From NCBI GenBank assembly GCA_012270485.1, contig JAAXIF010000023.1, forward strand, positions 1-64,000: a DNA stretch of 64,000 bases, written 5' to 3'. Below the pieces are notes generated by a model that was given only the letters and a program-made list of their open reading frames with translations, was not told where the DNA came from and did not search any database. Below are positions 8,397-16,034 of the stretch, piece by piece. Made by a program: the position numbers and the translations under genes. How positions within the stretch are numbered: the first letter of the stretch is position 1; every line of letters begins with the position of its first letter. The stretch is from Sphingobacteriales bacterium (GTDB taxonomy: Bacteria; Bacteroidota; Bacteroidia; Chitinophagales; Chitinophagaceae).

Positions 8397-8444
8397 CATC
8401 CTTCAGAGTGTCTTCGAGCATTCTCGAAGACGCTCTGAAGGATG
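8397..8444. repeat. 22-bp hairpin, REP-like
   Basis: The arms 8397-8418 and 8423-8444 pair over 22 bases with a single T:G wobble and a four-base CATT loop (arm word CATCCTTCAGAGTGTCTTCG). No T-run follows and no gene ends nearby, so it does not look like a terminator. The compact, nearly perfect shape resembles REP/RAYT-type mobile palindromes. That reading is an inference; no transposase is seen. Confidence 0.75.
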
Positions 8445-8618
8445 AGCGAGGGAAGTTAGAGGATGGTACGGCTGATGTCTTTACACTTCTTGGAAATATT
8501 ACGAAAAAATGCTTTGTATTTTGGGGTGGGGTGGGTAGATTTACTACAATTCGTATTTGAATTCGTAAATCGTATTCAATTAGTGGCTTTATAAAAGAAA
8601 TTGTTTAAATAAAAATCT

Positions 8619-9065
8619 ATGGAAGATAAATTCAGAGTAGAATATTTTAGTTTTTCGGTTGAAGAAGAGACTGTTGAGCCTCCTTTTACTGATTTTATTT
8701 CCAAATACGATTCTCTAGAAAAATGGCTTACGGCAATTTGTAATGAAGAAAAACCCGTCCAAACTGACCTTGATTTTGTTTTTGGTCTTTTTGAATCTGA
8801 TATTGATTTTACAGTCTACCTAACAGGCAATAAGGAATATCAGAAAAGTCAGTATAAATCAATCATAAAGATTGAATTTAAGCCAAAAGATATGTATTTC
8901 AATTTACCAAAGACCGACTATGATGGGCTGACAAGAGAGCAAGTTCGAAAAGAAGTTGCAGACAGACTTATTACTTTTTCGAAAACTCAAACATTTCTAA
9001 ACTCATTCTTTGCTAATGCAGCAACAGTAAAAGTGTCATGGCAAATGAATACTATGTTAACATAG
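8619..9065 (+). CDS. Hypothetical protein
   Basis: A 148-residue acidic soluble protein I do not recognise. It lacks a signal peptide and membrane segments, and is rich in Glu, Asp, Phe and Tyr (for example VEEETVEPPFTDF, DLDFVFGLFESDIDF). It lies in an AT-rich accessory patch with the toxin-antitoxin pair. Size and composition would suit an immunity-type or phage-related protein, but nothing in the sequence proves it. Start ATG 8619. Confidence 0.6.
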   Translation: MEDKFRVEYFSFSVEEETVEPPFTDFISKYDSLEKWLTAICNEEKPVQTDLDFVFGLFESDIDFTVYLTGNKEYQKSQYKSIIKIEFKPKDMYFNLPKTDYDGLTREQVRKEVADRLITFSKTQTFLNSFFANAATVKVSWQMNTMLT

Positions 9066-9149
9066 AGTTATTTGAGTTAGAAAAAATGAGTAATAACTTT
9101 TACAAAATCCTAAACCTTTCCAAAAGCTGAATTAAACGCCTTAATAAAA

Positions 9150-9398
9150 ATGAACGCCCTATTCCACACCACAACAGCCCTTGGTATAGCCGTTCTTTTC
9201 ACCCATACCAAAAGCAAGAGGCCATCTATTCCTACCAGCATTTTTGTATTCATGAGTGGCATTCTTTCGCATGGTATTTTAGATATTATTCCTCACTGCT
9301 ACCCGATTCCCTCAAAGCTGCATGCCTCGCTTGGATTATTGATGAAAATAAGCTTTTCATTGACAATAACATTGAGGCTTATTGAACGATATTGTTAA
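9150..9398 (+). CDS. Short membrane protein, possibly a truncated remnant
   Basis: An 82-residue frame. The segment SGILSHGILDIIPHCYPIPSK resembles the HGxLDxxPH region of DUF457-like membrane proteins related to YdjM, which are about twice as long. The C-terminal part is hydrophobic, and the frame stops inside the promoter of the toxin-antitoxin operon. I read it as the N-terminal half of such a gene, cut when the neighbour arrived. It may not be expressed. Confidence 0.45.
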   Translation: MNALFHTTTALGIAVLFTHTKSKRPSIPTSIFVFMSGILSHGILDIIPHCYPIPSKLHASLGLLMKISFSLTITLRLIERYC

Positions 9399-9404
9399 AT
9401 TTTC

Positions 9405-9437
9405 AAGTTGTACTTTCGGACAACTTTTGTATATTTG
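9405..9437 (+). promoter_or_regulatory. HigBA-type promoter with operator palindrome
   Basis: A -33 TTG (9408-9410) and a -7 TATATTTG (9430-9437) are separated by 19 bases, a close match to the Bacteroidota promoter. The inverted repeat AAGTTGT (9405-9411) / ACAACTT (9420-9426) overlaps the -33 box, as expected for autorepression by the antitoxin. The proposed toxin start, GTG at 9442, lies only four bases past the -7 box. Confidence 0.65.
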
Positions 9438-9441
9438 CCTT

Positions 9442-9792
9442 GTGCCGGGAAATAACAAATACCGAACCATCATTTTATATAAAAATTACTTTGAAGCGTT
9501 CTTTAAAAGGCAACGTCAAAAAGTTAAAGATAAAATCGTCTGGACTTTTGAGTTAATTGAAGACCTTCCGCAAATTCCGGAAACCTATCTTAAATATTTG
9601 GAAGGCACCGACGGGCTTTATGAGATTAGGGTACAACAAGGAAGTGATATATTTAGAATATTTTGCTTCTTTGACAAAGGAAAGTTGATTGTCATAACAA
9701 GTGGCTTTCAAAAGAAAACTCAGAAAACGCCAAAACAAGAAATCGAAAAGGCGTTAAAAATAAAGGAGGACTACTATGCTGAAAAAAACTAA
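9442..9792 (+). CDS. HigB/RelE-family toxin
   Basis: A 116-residue protein of the phage-derived Gp49-like/HigB family: YFEAFFKRQRQKVKDKI, then LKYLEGTDGLYEIRVQQ and the strand FRIFCFFDKGKLIVITSGFQKKTQKTP, ending in a Lys-rich helix. These toxins cleave mRNA at the ribosome. The fold elements and basic residues (R and K in YEIRV, FRIF, FQKK) are in place. The frame is open from 9382, but GTG 9442 starts right where the conserved sequence begins. There is no in-frame ATG in the N-terminal part. Its 3' end overlaps the antitoxin gene by 17 bases. Confidence 0.85.
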   Translation: MPGNNKYRTIILYKNYFEAFFKRQRQKVKDKIVWTFELIEDLPQIPETYLKYLEGTDGLYEIRVQQGSDIFRIFCFFDKGKLIVITSGFQKKTQKTPKQEIEKALKIKEDYYAEKN

Positions 9793-10078
9793 AACTTTGA
9801 CACTTGAACAGTTTAAAGAAAAACATTACGGAAAAAGAGGGAGTGCCAAAAGAGATCAACTGGAAAAAGGTTATCAAGAGTTCAAGTTGGGAACATTAAT
9901 TTATGAAGCCCGATTGGAAAAAGGGTTAACGCAAGAGGAACTTGCAGAAAAATGCGGCACGAACAAAGCATACATTTCAAGAATAGAGAATGATTTAAAA
10001 GAGGTTCGCATTTCAACGCTGCGGAAAATTGTAGAAGTGGGTTTGGGCGGACAATTAAACCTCTCCATTAAACTTTAA
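9776..10078 (+). CDS. HigA-like antitoxin, XRE helix-turn-helix
   Basis: A 100-residue protein. The C-terminal half is an HTH_3 domain: LIYEARLEKGLTQEELAEKCGTNKAYISRIENDLKEVRISTLRKI. The N-terminal 45 residues (Lys-rich helix KREQLEKGYQEFK-like) are the likely toxin-binding part. It neutralises the overlapping upstream toxin and should bind the palindrome at 9405-9426. A strong AGGAGG Shine-Dalgarno lies eight bases before ATG 9776, unusual in this window. That would help antitoxin outproduce toxin. Confidence 0.9.
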   Translation: MLKKTKTLTLEQFKEKHYGKRGSAKRDQLEKGYQEFKLGTLIYEARLEKGLTQEELAEKCGTNKAYISRIENDLKEVRISTLRKIVEVGLGGQLNLSIKL

Positions 10079-10137
10079 GTTCGCTACAAAAAACAAAACT
10101 ATTACCGATAGTGAGTTTGCTACAGTAAATAAGGACT

Positions 10138-10668
10138 ATGCAAAAGTTGTTCACGATACTCTTTCTTTGCTTTATCCTGACACAAGTCTCTCCACAGAAA
10201 CAGCGCAAAATGTCACTATACTTTGAAGGACAATACAACCAAACAATTGCTGATGTAACAAAAGGTAATAATCCTTGGGCAACGGGTTTGGGTTTGCAGC
10301 TATTCTTCCGACAACAATCAATTTTCAAGCCGACCATTGAATTCACCGCCGACGCCTATCTCATGGACGATAAAGTATATAGAGGGTATCTTGATGGTAC
10401 ACCGGTCGGGTCTTTTAGAGATATGGTTAACCTTTTTACAGGTGTATCAGTACATCCCATTCCCAATGCTTATGTTTCGTTTTTAGCCGGACCTAGTTTT
10501 ATCGGTAGTCAGACCCTTTTAGGGTTAAAACCTTCATTGGGCTTTTATTTTTCTTCCAAACAAAAGGTGACCGGCAAAATTTCTTATATCAATATACTTG
10601 AAAGAGAAGCCAGGGCAAAACAAAACTTCACATCTATAAGCATTGCTTTAGGAGTGAAATTGTATTAA
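10138..10668 (+). CDS. Predicted outer-membrane beta-barrel protein
   Basis: A 176-residue protein with a signal peptide (LFTILFLCFILTQVSPQ, cut near residue 20). Alternating hydrophobic strands follow and the protein ends in an aromatic residue (ALGVKLY), the usual signal for barrel assembly. Size suits an eight-stranded barrel. The family was not recognised. It follows the toxin-antitoxin pair by 60 bases on the same strand. Confidence 0.6.
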   Translation: MQKLFTILFLCFILTQVSPQKQRKMSLYFEGQYNQTIADVTKGNNPWATGLGLQLFFRQQSIFKPTIEFTADAYLMDDKVYRGYLDGTPVGSFRDMVNLFTGVSVHPIPNAYVSFLAGPSFIGSQTLLGLKPSLGFYFSSKQKVTGKISYINILEREARAKQNFTSISIALGVKLY

Positions 10669-10717
10669 TGTCAGTAATAACTTTTGAAAGTTGCAGAACT
10701 TTGCAAAAGTTGAATAA

Positions 10718-10725
10718 TACATTTG
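10718..10725 (+). promoter_or_regulatory. -7 box TACATTTG
   Basis: A perfect match to TAnnTTTG four bases before ATG 10730, so transcription would start at or beside the start codon. A -33 TTG at ideal spacing is missing (candidates at 14 and 24 bases), so confidence is modest. Confidence 0.4.
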
Positions 10726-10729
10726 TGTC

Positions 10730-11353
10730 ATGAATAAACGTCAGTGGCTGCTTCTTTTCTGCAGTAATCTACTAATAGCAATAGTTATTTTATCTCCATT
10801 CTTTCCCGGTCCAAGTTCTCTAAGTACTATTACCAATACTATTTATACACTCTTACAATTTGCAAGCCTTTTTTTAATCCTTACCATACCAGTAGGACTT
10901 GTAATAACTATCTATCAAATCATTAAGAAAGAAAAGATGTCTTTATCATTTATGTTACTATGGATGCTTCCTGCTACCAGCTTTTCTTTTACACTATGGG
11001 GTGCAGATGCAGCCAGAAATTTCAGTAGAAAGATTGCCATCCAAAATGCTTCTCCCATTATTCAAGCCATTGAAACTTATTATCAAACCCACAAGCAATA
11101 CCCTGATCAGCTTTCAGATTTGAAACCTGCTTTTTTAAAACAGGTACCATCAACCGGTGTAATGGGTATCGCAACATACCAATATGAAAAAAGAGACAGT
11201 AGTTTTGCGGTCATTTTCACTCAAAATGTATTAGCCGGATTCAACAAGGAAATTGTTAGTTACGATCCAAGACACCAATACTCCACTGATGATTCTTTGA
11301 ATCAGGTTTATCCTGCGGGTAAGGATAAGTGGCAGTATTATATCCTCGATTAG
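10730..11353 (+). CDS. Membrane protein with pilin-like C-terminal domain
   Basis: A 207-residue protein. There are three hydrophobic segments (about 7-27, 38-65 and 75-90), then a soluble part with IQAIETYYQTHKQYPDQLSDLKPAFLKQVP and a GYDP-type end (VSYDPRHQYSTDD). The helix followed by Y-x-x-x-x-x-x-YP and L-x-x-L is typical of type II secretion/pilin-like (GspG-like) modules fused to membrane anchors in several bacterial families. Function is unknown. A candidate -7 box is four bases upstream. Confidence 0.6.
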   Translation: MNKRQWLLLFCSNLLIAIVILSPFFPGPSSLSTITNTIYTLLQFASLFLILTIPVGLVITIYQIIKKEKMSLSFMLLWMLPATSFSFTLWGADAARNFSRKIAIQNASPIIQAIETYYQTHKQYPDQLSDLKPAFLKQVPSTGVMGIATYQYEKRDSSFAVIFTQNVLAGFNKEIVSYDPRHQYSTDDSLNQVYPAGKDKWQYYILD

Positions 11354-11370
11354 ATTCGTGATTTATAGGC

Positions 11371-11443
11371 CGCAGATTTTTTATGATGATTATGATTGGC
11401 GCTGATAGGATACTACTATCATAATCAATGATAAAAATCTGCG
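11371..11443. repeat. Inverted repeat with CGCAGATTTTT arms
   Basis: Left arm 11371-11396 and right arm 11418-11443 pair over 26 bases with a few mismatches. The word (CGCAGATTTTTTATGATGAT) recurs in part at 52635-52670. Simple TTCATTATTCA repeats follow at 11459-11496. It may end transcription from the gene at 10730. Confidence 0.65.
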
Positions 11444-11588
11444 TCCCATCCTCCCCTTCATCATTCATTATTCACCATTCTTCTGTTCATCATTCAAAGC
11501 GCAATCGTTTTCGGAAAAAATACTTGACTGTTAGACTAGTACAGCTCACTGAAAGCAGTTAATTTACAAGACTAACTAACTGCTTGCC

Positions 11589-12941
11589 ATGCACATCACT
11601 AAACCCCGTTTGAGTTTCTGGCAGATCATTAATATGAATGTCGGGTTCTTTGGTATCCAATACAGTTTTGGATTGCAACAAACCGCTGTCAACCCGCTCT
11701 ATAGTTTTTTACACGCAAAACCTGAGGACTTACCGCTTTTAAATCTCGCCGGACCCATGACAGGCTTACTCATTCAACCTATTATTGGTGCATTGAGTGA
11801 TAAGACCTGGCATCCTCGCTGGGGACGTCGTAAACCTTATTTTTTAATTGGTGCCATCTTCTGTAGCCTGTGTTTATTCGCATTTCCATTCAGTCGTGCT
11901 TTGTGGATGGCGGTAGGTTTACTATGGATATTGGATGCTGCCAACAATACGGCAATGGAACCGTATCGTGCCTTCATCGCCGATAAATTACCTGCCAGTC
12001 AACGTGCACTTGGCTTTCTCACACAAAGTTTTTTTACCGGACTCGGTATTACGCTAGCTAACTTATCCTTATTCTTTTTCCAAAAAGTAATAACTGGCGA
12101 GTCTACCACTTCTGACGGACAAAGCGGTATTCCCTACTGGGTATATGGTTCTTTCTTTGTTGGGGCCGTGTGTTCCATCGTATCGGTAGCATGGTCGGTG
12201 ATCAAAACACCTGAAATACCTCCCACAGCAGAAGAACTCGCTGCATTGCGGGCTGAACACAAAAGTTTTCTCACACCTTTCAAAGAAATATTTTCTTCCA
12301 TTGCACATATGCCCAAAACCTTGTGGCAACTGGCATTGGTGTATTTATTTCAATGGTATGCCATGTTTTGTTATTGGCAATTTATTTCGCATAGCATTGC
12401 CCGTTCCGTATGGAATACCAGCTCTGAAGAAAACTCTAAACTGTATGAAGAAGCAGTAGGATGGACAGGACTCGTCAATGGCTTTTACAATATTGTAACT
12501 TTTTTATCCGCATTCGGATTGGTATGGATGGCTAAAAAGTTTGGTGCTAAAAAAGTGCATGTGATCTGTTTGACCATGGCTTCGTTGGCACTCTTTATTT
12601 TACCTTTTATTCAGGATAAATATTTACTCTTTATTCCCATGATCGGTTTTGGTATCGCCTGGGCGAGTATGATGGGTGTGCCGTATATCATGGTAGTGGG
12701 CAGTATTCCCAAAGAAAAATATGGCGTGTATATGGGTATCATCAATATGATGATCGTAGTGCCGATGATCATTCAAACACTTTCCTTCGGATATATCTAT
12801 CAAAACTTCTTGGAAAGCAATCCTGCAAATGCTATTCTGTTTGCGGGTGCCCTTCTCCTCATCGCCGCAGTTGCTACCACGCGTATGCGGGTTGAGAAAA
12901 CAGAAGAAGAGATAGAGGTTGCGATGGGAAGTGGACATTGA
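11589..12941 (+). CDS. MFS sucrose/sugar transporter, SLC45-like
   Basis: A 450-residue inner-membrane transporter with 12 predicted helices. The loop after helix 2 reads GPMTGLLIQPIIGALSDKT and then GRRKPYFLIGA. This is the hallmark of the SLC45/plant SUT and GPH-type sugar:cation symporters (compare GRRRPF in sucrose carriers). A second MFS-type loop, WMAKKFGAKKVH, follows helix 8. The next genes are a PfkB kinase and an amylosucrase, so sucrose is the likely cargo. Substrate assignment is an inference from context. Confidence 0.85.
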   Translation: MHITKPRLSFWQIINMNVGFFGIQYSFGLQQTAVNPLYSFLHAKPEDLPLLNLAGPMTGLLIQPIIGALSDKTWHPRWGRRKPYFLIGAIFCSLCLFAFPFSRALWMAVGLLWILDAANNTAMEPYRAFIADKLPASQRALGFLTQSFFTGLGITLANLSLFFFQKVITGESTTSDGQSGIPYWVYGSFFVGAVCSIVSVAWSVIKTPEIPPTAEELAALRAEHKSFLTPFKEIFSSIAHMPKTLWQLALVYLFQWYAMFCYWQFISHSIARSVWNTSSEENSKLYEEAVGWTGLVNGFYNIVTFLSAFGLVWMAKKFGAKKVHVICLTMASLALFILPFIQDKYLLFIPMIGFGIAWASMMGVPYIMVVGSIPKEKYGVYMGIINMMIVVPMIIQTLSFGYIYQNFLESNPANAILFAGALLLIAAVATTRMRVEKTEEEIEVAMGSGH

Positions 12942-12944
12942 GGC

Positions 12945-13026
12945 GTGAATTTTGAATTGTGAATGGTAGATATCAAGCTTATAATTCACAATTGACAATT
13001 CACAATTGACAATTCACAATTCACAA
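12945..13026. repeat. 14-bp tandem repeat with inverted flank
   Basis: Two full and one partial copy of AATTCACAATTGAC run from 12983 to 13020. The left flank (12945-12964) is near the reverse complement, with about 17 of 20 positions pairing. It lies between the transporter and kinase genes of one operon and ends two bases before the kinase ATG, so it would sit at the ribosome-binding region of that gene. Confidence 0.75.
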
Positions 13027-13027
13027 C

Positions 13028-13981
13028 ATGAAAATACTTTGTATTGGAGAAGCATTGATCGATATGATCTGTACGGATAAGGGCAGTTCTTTGTCTAAGG
13101 GTCAGCACTTTTTGAAAAAGCCGGGTGGCGCTCCCACCAATGTAGCTGCTGCAATTGCTGCTTTAGGAGGTAATGTTGAACTGGCTGCAAAAGTGGGCAA
13201 TGATCCTTTTGGCAAACAGCTCATCGATGTGATGCAGGAATTCGGTGTATCTACTCGATGGATGTTACAAGATGCTAACGCCTTTACCACTTTTGCATTT
13301 GTATCCTTGATGGAAGACGGTGAACGTGATTTCGTGTTCAATCGCGGAGCAGACGGACAACTCAGCAGAGAAGAAACAGATGCCATTCCATTGGATGAAG
13401 TCAATATCATTCATTTTGGATCGGCCACCGGTTTTCTTCCCGGACCTTTGCAAGCTGCTTATCAAGGTATGCTACAGAAAGCATTGATGCAGGATACAAT
13501 ATTCATCAGTTTTGATCCAAACTATCGTCATCTGTTGTTTCCCAACGAAACACAAACTTTTATTGATCAGTCTTGGAATTTCTTACAATCCTGTCACTTT
13601 TTCAAACTCAGTGATGAAGAAGCCATGCTGATAACGAATACCCATTCAGTAACAGATGCTGCACAGATATTATTAGATAAAACCAATGCTGTATTCACCA
13701 TTACATTAGGTAAAGAAGGAACTTTACTAGGATTGAAAGGTAAAACGGAAATCATTCCCAGCATTCCTGTGCAACCCGTAGACACTACAGGTGCGGGTGA
13801 TGCATTTGTGGGTGCAGTGTTGTATCAGTTACGTGAAAAGGATTTAAGAAGCATCATACAATTATCACATTCAGAATGGAAACAAATCATCCAAAATGCC
13901 AACAAAGCCGGTGCCCGAACCTGTGAGTACCTAGGGGCGATGGAAGCGTTTAAGCATTTGAGTAGCAGTATATTTTCGTAA
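13028..13981 (+). CDS. PfkB-family sugar kinase, probable fructokinase
   Basis: A 317-residue cytoplasmic ATP-dependent sugar kinase. The N-terminal PfkB signature is GGAPTNVAAAIAALGG (around residues 37-52). The C-terminal signature is DTTGAGDAFVGAVLYQL, with the catalytic base at Asp258. DPNYRHLLF is the central family motif. It sits between a sucrose-type transporter and an amylosucrase, which releases fructose, so fructose is the likely substrate. Start ATG 13028. Confidence 0.88.
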   Translation: MKILCIGEALIDMICTDKGSSLSKGQHFLKKPGGAPTNVAAAIAALGGNVELAAKVGNDPFGKQLIDVMQEFGVSTRWMLQDANAFTTFAFVSLMEDGERDFVFNRGADGQLSREETDAIPLDEVNIIHFGSATGFLPGPLQAAYQGMLQKALMQDTIFISFDPNYRHLLFPNETQTFIDQSWNFLQSCHFFKLSDEEAMLITNTHSVTDAAQILLDKTNAVFTITLGKEGTLLGLKGKTEIIPSIPVQPVDTTGAGDAFVGAVLYQLREKDLRSIIQLSHSEWKQIIQNANKAGARTCEYLGAMEAFKHLSSSIFS

Positions 13982-13983
13982 GC

Positions 13984-14075
13984 TACTAGTTACTAGCTTC
14001 TAGCTGCTAGTTAACTGAACAAATAGATTTTAATATTTAATAACATGCTAGCAGCTAGAGGCTAGTAGCTAGAAG
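13984..14075. repeat. CTAG-word inverted repeat array
   Basis: Degenerate repeats of CTAGTAGCTAG/CTAGCTGCTAG type on both sides of a 37-base AT-rich spacer. TCTAGCTGCTAG at 13999-14010 pairs with 14048-14059, and the flanks extend the match imperfectly. It sits between the kinase and amylosucrase genes. Confidence 0.65.
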
Positions 14076-14082
14076 CGACTTA

Positions 14083-16032
14083 ATGTACAACTTCTCCCTC
14101 CACCAACGCATCTCCCGCATTTGCACTCAGGAAAAACTTTCCTTATCGGGTGATGATTTGCAATTTTATACGCGCTTGTGTTCGAATGCGACTGCTATTG
14201 ATAGTTTGTATCAGTCGTTGTACAGTAATCATTTAATGGCGGATGCATTATTTGAAAAATTATTATTGACACTCATCCACAATCATCAAAATCGTTCTGC
14301 TGCTTTGCGGAAAAGAGATCTGGATAAAGCATCAAAGGGCGCTTGGTTTTTGAGTAATGAGATTGCCGGAATGAGTTTGTATGTAGATCGCTTTTGCGGT
14401 ACACTGAAACAACTGCCAGAAAAATTATCCTATCTCGAATCACTAGGTGTAAACTTTTTACACCTGATGCCGGTGTTTGAAAGTCCGGAAGGAGAAAGTG
14501 ATGGTGGTTATGCAGTATCTAATTTTAGAAAAGTAGATGAGCGTTTTGGCACACTGGAACACCTGCGAATTGTTCAGCAAAAAATGTTGGACAAGAATAT
14601 GTACCTGATGTTGGATATTGTATTGAACCACACTTCTCATCATCATGAGTGGGCGGTGAAAGCCAAGAAAGGGGATCCAATATATCAAGAATACTTCTAC
14701 ATGTATGATGACCGTACAATACCCGATCAATTCGATGCTACCATGCCTGAAATATTTCCCGAAACTGCACCGGGAAGTTTCACCTGGTGTAAGGAAGCCA
14801 ATAAATGGGTGATGACGGTTTTTCATCAGTATCAATGGGATTTGAATTATACCAATCCCGCGGTACTGATTGATATGTTGGATACTATTTTATTCTATGC
14901 CAATCTAGGTATTGATATTCTTCGCATCGATGCCCCTGCTTTTATTTGGAAACAATTGGGCACTACCTGTCAGAATCTACCTCAAGCACATGATATACTA
15001 CGATTGATTCGTCAGTGTGTACAAGTGAGTGCCCCGGGAATGGCTTTATTGGGTGAAGCCATTGTTGCACCCAAAGAGATCATGAAATATTTTGGTACCG
15101 ATTTGTATACTGCACGTGAATGCGATGTGGCTTACAATGCCACACAAATGGCTTTGCAATGGGATGCATTGGCAACAGGTGACACACGTGTGATGTTGGC
15201 GGCACAACAAGATCTATTACAAAAACCTTATGGCTGTACGTGGATCAGTTATACACGTTGTCATGATGATATTGGGTTAGGATTTGAAGACAGTTCCATT
15301 GCGGCTGCCGGTTTCAATGCCTATGAACATCGGAAGTTTTTAAAAGATTATTATTCAGGTGTTCATCCCGGCTCGCCTGCCTCGGGTGCTTTATTTTCTG
15401 TAAATCCTAAAACACAGGATGCACGTATCAGTGGATCACTCGCTTCTTTATGTGGATTGGAAAAAGCCTTGGAATCGAAAAATACATCTTTGATCGATAT
15501 TGCTGTTAAGAAGATTTTATTGATGCAAGCGCAAAGTTTTTTTGTTGGCGGTATTCCCATGTTATTCTATGGCGATGAAGCCGCTTATACCAATGATTAC
15601 AGCTATTTGAATGATCCCGGAAAGAGTTATGATAACAGATGGATGCATCGTCCATTGATCAATTGGGAGAAGAATCAAAAAACGACTGAGGTTGGTACCA
15701 TAGAGCATCGCATTTTCAGTGGTACCCAAAAGTTATTGAAACTAAGAAAACAATTACCGGTAACCGCAGATCATAAAAATATCCATTGGATCACGCCGCA
15801 TAATATTCATGTATCCGGTTTCATTCGCTCATTAGGCGATGAACACTTGTATTGCCTTTTCAATTATAGTAATAAAGCAGCTTATCTTACCTGGTATGCT
15901 TTTAAAGAGCAAGGCTTTGGGATTAAAAATTTATACGATCACTGGAATGAAAAAAGACACCTAGTTGGTGCTGACTATGAATACTTAATCGTTGAACCTT
16001 ACTCGTTTTGCTTGCTTGAAACTGTAGTATAG
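14083..16032 (+). CDS. Amylosucrase (GH13 subfamily 4)
   Basis: A 649-residue enzyme that uses sucrose to build alpha-glucan and frees fructose. GH13 catalytic regions are all present: Asp140 in ESDGGYAVSNF, region I DIVLNHTSHHHEW, region II nucleophile Asp283 in ILRIDAPAFIWK, region III acid/base Glu325 in LLGEAIV, and region IV His394-Asp395 in CHDDIGLGFED. The spacing of Asp283, Glu325 and Asp395 mirrors Neisseria amylosucrase (286, 328, 393). DNRWMHRP matches the segment with the sucrose-pocket arginine. There is no signal peptide, so it is cytoplasmic. It forms a sucrose operon with the two upstream genes. Sucrose hydrolase is the main alternative. Confidence 0.9.
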   Translation: MYNFSLHQRISRICTQEKLSLSGDDLQFYTRLCSNATAIDSLYQSLYSNHLMADALFEKLLLTLIHNHQNRSAALRKRDLDKASKGAWFLSNEIAGMSLYVDRFCGTLKQLPEKLSYLESLGVNFLHLMPVFESPEGESDGGYAVSNFRKVDERFGTLEHLRIVQQKMLDKNMYLMLDIVLNHTSHHHEWAVKAKKGDPIYQEYFYMYDDRTIPDQFDATMPEIFPETAPGSFTWCKEANKWVMTVFHQYQWDLNYTNPAVLIDMLDTILFYANLGIDILRIDAPAFIWKQLGTTCQNLPQAHDILRLIRQCVQVSAPGMALLGEAIVAPKEIMKYFGTDLYTARECDVAYNATQMALQWDALATGDTRVMLAAQQDLLQKPYGCTWISYTRCHDDIGLGFEDSSIAAAGFNAYEHRKFLKDYYSGVHPGSPASGALFSVNPKTQDARISGSLASLCGLEKALESKNTSLIDIAVKKILLMQAQSFFVGGIPMLFYGDEAAYTNDYSYLNDPGKSYDNRWMHRPLINWEKNQKTTEVGTIEHRIFSGTQKLLKLRKQLPVTADHKNIHWITPHNIHVSGFIRSLGDEHLYCLFNYSNKAAYLTWYAFKEQGFGIKNLYDHWNEKRHLVGADYEYLIVEPYSFCLLETVV

Positions 16033-16034
16033 TT

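Noticed and set aside
8397..8444. Reading the long hairpin as a terminator
   Set aside because: No gene ends nearby and no T-run follows either arm.
12983..13020. The 14-bp tandem repeat as a CRISPR remnant
   Set aside because: The units are contiguous with no spacers and no cas genes lie nearby.
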